A stretch of 8,569 bases of DNA from JBBSGD01 sp038254435 (GTDB taxonomy: Bacteria > Actinomycetota > CADDZG01 > WHSQ01), in NCBI GenBank assembly GCA_038254435.1, contig JBBSGD010000072.1, positions 1 to 8,569 on the forward strand, given 5' to 3'. The notes under the pieces were generated by a model. It had not been told where the DNA came from, made no database searches, and was given only the letters and a program-made list of their open reading frames with translations. A program made the position numbers and the translations under genes. The stretch's first letter is position 1; each line of letters opens with the position of its first letter. This document shows, piece by piece, positions 5,968 through 8,569 of this stretch.

Positions 5968-6651
5968 ATGACAGTTCTCTCAGGTTCGGGCCGCGTCTTG
6001 CTGGTGGACGACGAACCGCGCGTTCTCGACTTCGTCTCCAGAGCGTTGCGCAGCGAGGGCTACGAGGTCGACACCGTCGAGCGGGGCGAGGAGGGCTACC
6101 GGCTGGCGGTGAGCAACAACTACGACGTCATCGTCCTCGACCTCCTGATGCCCGGCACCGGAGGCGCCTCGGTTCTCGGCAGGGTCCTGCGGCGCAAGCC
6201 GGATCAGCCCGTCATCGTGCTCTCGTGCCTCTCGGACACGGCCTCGAAGGTGGAGTGCCTGGAGCTCGGCGCCGACGACTACATCACCAAGCCGTTCGCA
6301 CTGGACGAGCTCCTCGCCCGGCTCAAGGCACGCATGCGGGACCGGGCACGGCAGGAGCCGGCCACGAGACTCGTCACCCGGGGGCTCACCCTGGACCTGG
6401 TCCGCCGCCAAGTCGACTGGGGGGCAGATCCAGTCGACCTGAGCCAGCGTGAGTGCATTCTCTTAGCGGAGCTGATGCGCAACGCCGGGACGGCGGTATC
6501 GAGGGAGCGTCTCCTTTCCGCAGTCTGGGGCTACAGCTTCGATCCACACTCCAACGTGGTCGAGGTCTATGTCCGCCGCCTGCGCTCGAAGCTCCCCCCC
6601 GGGACCGTCGGCACGATCCGAGGAAGGGGTTACGGCGTTGGGCTGGGCTGA
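5968..6651 (+). CDS. OmpR/PhoB-family response regulator
   Basis: A 227-residue transcription factor of standard length for the family. The receiver domain (about 8-122) has the acidic pair Asp14-Asp15 in LLVDDEP, phospho-acceptor Asp58 in VIVLDLLMP, the Thr/Ser switch position Ser86 in VLSCLSD, and Lys108 in ITKPF. The C-terminal winged helix (about 132-226) shows DLSQRECILLAEL, SRERLLSAVWGYSFDPHSN, VEVYVRRLRSKL and TIRGRGYGVG, all typical of OmpR/PhoB DNA-binding domains. The ATG at 5968 gives the usual short lead before beta-1; earlier in-frame ATGs would add over 70 residues reading back through ctaB antisense. No clear Shine-Dalgarno. It overlaps the histidine kinase gene by 14 bases and diverges from ctaB by 52 bases, making the ctaB operon a possible target. 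The signal is unknown. Confidence 0.94.
   Translation: MTVLSGSGRVLLVDDEPRVLDFVSRALRSEGYEVDTVERGEEGYRLAVSNNYDVIVLDLLMPGTGGASVLGRVLRRKPDQPVIVLSCLSDTASKVECLELGADDYITKPFALDELLARLKARMRDRARQEPATRLVTRGLTLDLVRRQVDWGADPVDLSQRECILLAELMRNAGTAVSRERLLSAVWGYSFDPHSNVVEVYVRRLRSKLPPGTVGTIRGRGYGVGLG
6621..6627 (+). promoter_or_regulatory. Ribosome binding site supporting a TTG kinase start
   Basis: AGGAAGG lies inside the end of the response regulator gene, ten bases before an in-frame TTG at 6638. It favours that TTG over the ATG at 6569, which lacks a well-spaced site and would overlap the upstream gene by 83 bases. Confidence 0.55.
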
Positions 6652-7738
6652 ACGCCTCCGCCGCCGCCTGGCGCAGCAATGGATTGACGTCGCCTGGGCG
6701 GCGTTTGTCGCCTTGAACCTCGGGGGGATCCTCCTCTTCCAAACGTGGGCAACCGTGCCCTTCCACTTCGTTTGGATCAGCCTGGCGATCCTCTACGGCC
6801 TGCGCGTATGGTCCGTGAAGGCCACTCTCTGGACGCTTGGGGCGATCGTGATCTTCACCGGTCTCGCCCTCGTCTACGACGTGACGCAATCAACCCAGCA
6901 GGCCGACGAGCTTAGCGAGGTCCCCCTGATGGCAGCGGTTTTTCTGGCCATGCTCTGGCACGTGCGGCGTGGGATTAGGGCGCGCGCAGAGTTGCTCGCC
7001 GTTTCGAATCGCAACCTCGAGCTCCTGGCGAAAGAGCGCAGCTTCATCCAGGGTGCCTCACACGTACTGCGCACCCCTCTGACGATTGCGCTCGGCCACG
7101 CCGAGGTCCTCCAACGCACCACGAGCGATCCCACGCTGGCGCGCGATGCCGAGGTCATCATCGAGGAGCTGTGGCGCCTCCAGGACATCTCCGACCAGCT
7201 CTTGGAGCCGGCCGCGACTAACGGCGCCCCTTTGCTCGACCCCGACGGCGTCTCCCTCGAAGACCTGGTGCGCCTGGTGCATCGGAGGTGGGGCGCATCG
7301 GCCCCCAACGTGACGCTCGGTCACATCGAGGACGTCTGGGCGCAGGCCGATCCCGAGGCGCTCACGCTGGCGCTGGATGAGCTCATCGCCAACGCCCTCA
7401 AGCACGCCGGCGGGGGGGAGATCGAGCTCTCCCTGCGGCGCCGGGGGCGGCTCGCCGGCATAGAGGTCAAAGACGAGGGCCCGGGCATCCCACCCTCGGA
7501 CACCGACCGCATTTTCGATCGCTTCGTTACCCTCAACGGAGCGGACCGAGAAAAGGGCCTCGGCCTCGGACTCGCGCTTGTTCGTCAGACGGTCGAGGCG
7601 CACGGCGGGTCGATATCTGCGCGCAGTGAAGTGGGCCGAGGTGCTGCCTTCGAGATCTCGTTACCCGCATTACCGGCGCGCGTTCCCGGCCAAGATTTCG
7701 CCGATCGTCGCACGGAACCCTCCCCCAGCCGCCGGTGA
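6638..7738 (+). CDS. Sensor histidine kinase, four-helix intramembrane type
   Basis: A 366-residue membrane kinase, partner of the overlapping response regulator. Four hydrophobic helices (about 19-37, 43-58, 62-80, 94-110) are joined by short loops, so there is no large extracytoplasmic sensor domain; the signal is probably read in the membrane. The HisKA domain follows, with phospho-acceptor His142 in GASHVLRTPLTIALGH (139-154). The ATPase domain has the N-box DELIANALKHA (247-257, Asn252), G1 KDEGPGIP (278-285), F-box RIFDRFV (291-297) and G2 GLGLGLALV (307-315). The residue after His142 is Val rather than the usual Glu/Asp, while Thr146 is kept. The start is the TTG at 6638, set by the AGGAAGG upstream and giving a 14-base overlap; the ATG at 6569 is possible but less likely. 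The stop lies 7 bases from the convergent copper-resistance-like gene. Confidence 0.92.
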   Translation: MGWAERLRRRLAQQWIDVAWAAFVALNLGGILLFQTWATVPFHFVWISLAILYGLRVWSVKATLWTLGAIVIFTGLALVYDVTQSTQQADELSEVPLMAAVFLAMLWHVRRGIRARAELLAVSNRNLELLAKERSFIQGASHVLRTPLTIALGHAEVLQRTTSDPTLARDAEVIIEELWRLQDISDQLLEPAATNGAPLLDPDGVSLEDLVRLVHRRWGASAPNVTLGHIEDVWAQADPEALTLALDELIANALKHAGGGEIELSLRRRGRLAGIEVKDEGPGIPPSDTDRIFDRFVTLNGADREKGLGLGLALVRQTVEAHGGSISARSEVGRGAAFEISLPALPARVPGQDFADRRTEPSPSRR

Positions 7739-7745
7739 GCCATTC

Positions 7746-8569
7746 TTAAAGCGGGAGTCTGCGCAGCGCGAAGTGCCGGTTGAGCGCCACGTAGCGGTCG
7801 ATCATGAAGTGGTTTGGGGCGAACATCTCGGATCTCAGAACAATCCCGCGCCGTGAGATCCACTGCGTGAACCACACGGGTTCCGGGTCGGACCCATGCC
7901 CGCCGAAGAAGGACACGAGTGTAGCGGGCGTGCCCCCGACCCGGCCGTGTCCCACAACGCGAGCGTCCACAAAGGGCTTGAACGAGTCCCACACGAAGTA
8001 GGGAACCGGGGCCGGGTTGCCTCCCTTGGAACGGAACTTCCAGGACTCATGGGGACCCTCCCTCTCCCAGGTCCTGCGCCCCATCCAGAGAGTCTCCTGG
8101 CTCCCCCCCGTGTACATCACGCGGACCCAAATGCGGTGGGGCCGGTCGTAGGAATAGAGGCTTCGGATCCCGGAGAGGTTCTCCTGCACGCGATAGCTCT
8201 TCAGCTTCTCCATACGCGTCGAGGCGGACCGCGCGAGCGCAAGGCCGTCCGGCGCCGGCAGGGCGGGCAGAGAGAAGCTCGCCTCTCCCCCATCCTTGCC
8301 TCCGACGATCACCCCCACGCGAGCCGGGCTGTCGCCCAAGTGAACCTCGGCAGTTCTGCACGATGCCCCGCATCGCTGAGTCCGCCGCACAGACCCGGAC
8401 ACGCGCAGACCAACTCGGGAGCGGCGCGCCTCCCCGCCCCCATTCGGTGCCCCCAGGTAGATTCGGACCTGGTTTCTTCCCGGTGAGGCCGGATGCAGGC
8501 TGACACCCACGAGCGTGCGGCCGGCCTTGCCCCCCAGCGTCAGGTCACCCTGGTCGGGAAAGGCCGAGG
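7746..8569 (-). CDS. CopD-like copper resistance protein, C-terminal part (5' end outside window)
   Basis: The frame is open to the right edge, so 273 C-terminal residues are visible and the start is missing. The first part, beginning LTLGGKAGRTLVGVSLHPA and including GRNQVRIYL, a CGASC motif, VGVIVGG and ASFSLPALPAPDG, looks like the beta-sandwich that follows the membrane domain in actinobacterial CopD-type proteins (YtkA/CopC-like). From about ARSASTRMEKLKSYRVQENL to the end (SEMFAPNHFMIDRYVALN), spaced Trp/Tyr/Phe residues (WMGRRTWERE, PYFVWDSF, PVWFTQWISRRG) resemble a LolA-like lipoprotein-carrier fold. This C-terminal region would face the outside of the membrane. Copper uptake or export is inferred from family, not shown. 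A GTG at 8510 could be read as a start, but in-frame family-like sequence continues upstream of it, so I treat the gene as partial. Membrane helices are not visible here. Confidence 0.72.
   Translation of the reverse strand, partial: SAFPDQGDLTLGGKAGRTLVGVSLHPASPGRNQVRIYLGAPNGGGEARRSRVGLRVSGSVRRTQRCGASCRTAEVHLGDSPARVGVIVGGKDGGEASFSLPALPAPDGLALARSASTRMEKLKSYRVQENLSGIRSLYSYDRPHRIWVRVMYTGGSQETLWMGRRTWEREGPHESWKFRSKGGNPAPVPYFVWDSFKPFVDARVVGHGRVGGTPATLVSFFGGHGSDPEPVWFTQWISRRGIVLRSEMFAPNHFMIDRYVALNRHFALRRLPL

Noticed and set aside
7896..8486. Plus-strand open frame (196 codons) opposite the CopD-like gene
   Set aside because: Pro/Arg/Gly-rich with no domain or ribosome binding site, and the opposite strand carries a family-like protein.

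Overview
This is a GC-rich bacterial window with actinobacterial character. The signs are high-GC codon use, GTG/TTG starts, apparent leaderless starts behind TANNNT -10 hexamers, and gene families familiar from Actinomycetota (a CopD-type C-terminus with an appended carrier-like domain, a TrpB2-type enzyme, DUF1015). The phylum is an inference; there is no rRNA or tRNA to anchor it. I see nine genes packed with little intergenic space and no insertion sequence, CRISPR array or RNA gene.

Left block (+ strand, 71-3245): a single-domain hot-dog acyl-CoA thioesterase, a TrpB2-type PLP-dependent tryptophan synthase beta-like protein with a strong Shine-Dalgarno, and a full-length DUF1015 protein 42 bases downstream. 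TrpB2 enzymes are reported to use O-phosphoserine, and DUF1015 genes are often found beside serine-biosynthesis genes, so the pair may share serine or phosphoserine chemistry.

Middle block (- strand, 5915 down to 3321): a heme O synthase (CtaB) carrying an N-terminal four-helix domain that looks like one half of heme A synthase (CtaA), then a small histidine-containing lipoprotein with a polyglycine tail, then a four-helix b-type cytochrome related to formate dehydrogenase gamma / cytochrome b561. The order suggests a heme and respiratory-chain operon. A TTCACA-N17-TACTGT promoter ends right at the ctaB ATG, implying a leaderless mRNA.

Right block: diverging from ctaB is an OmpR-type response regulator overlapping a four-helix intramembrane-sensing histidine kinase whose H-box lacks the usual acidic residue (+ strand, 5968-7738). 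Converging on it with a 7-base gap is the C-terminal part of a CopD-like copper-resistance membrane protein (- strand, running off the right edge). The two-component system therefore sits between heme-copper oxidase maturation and copper handling, making copper, heme or redox control of these neighbours a reasonable but unproven idea.

No single element is a clearly undescribed system. The best candidates for a second look are the half-CtaA/CtaB fusion, the TrpB2-DUF1015 pair, and the ctaB-lipoprotein-cytochrome b cassette with its divergent two-component system.
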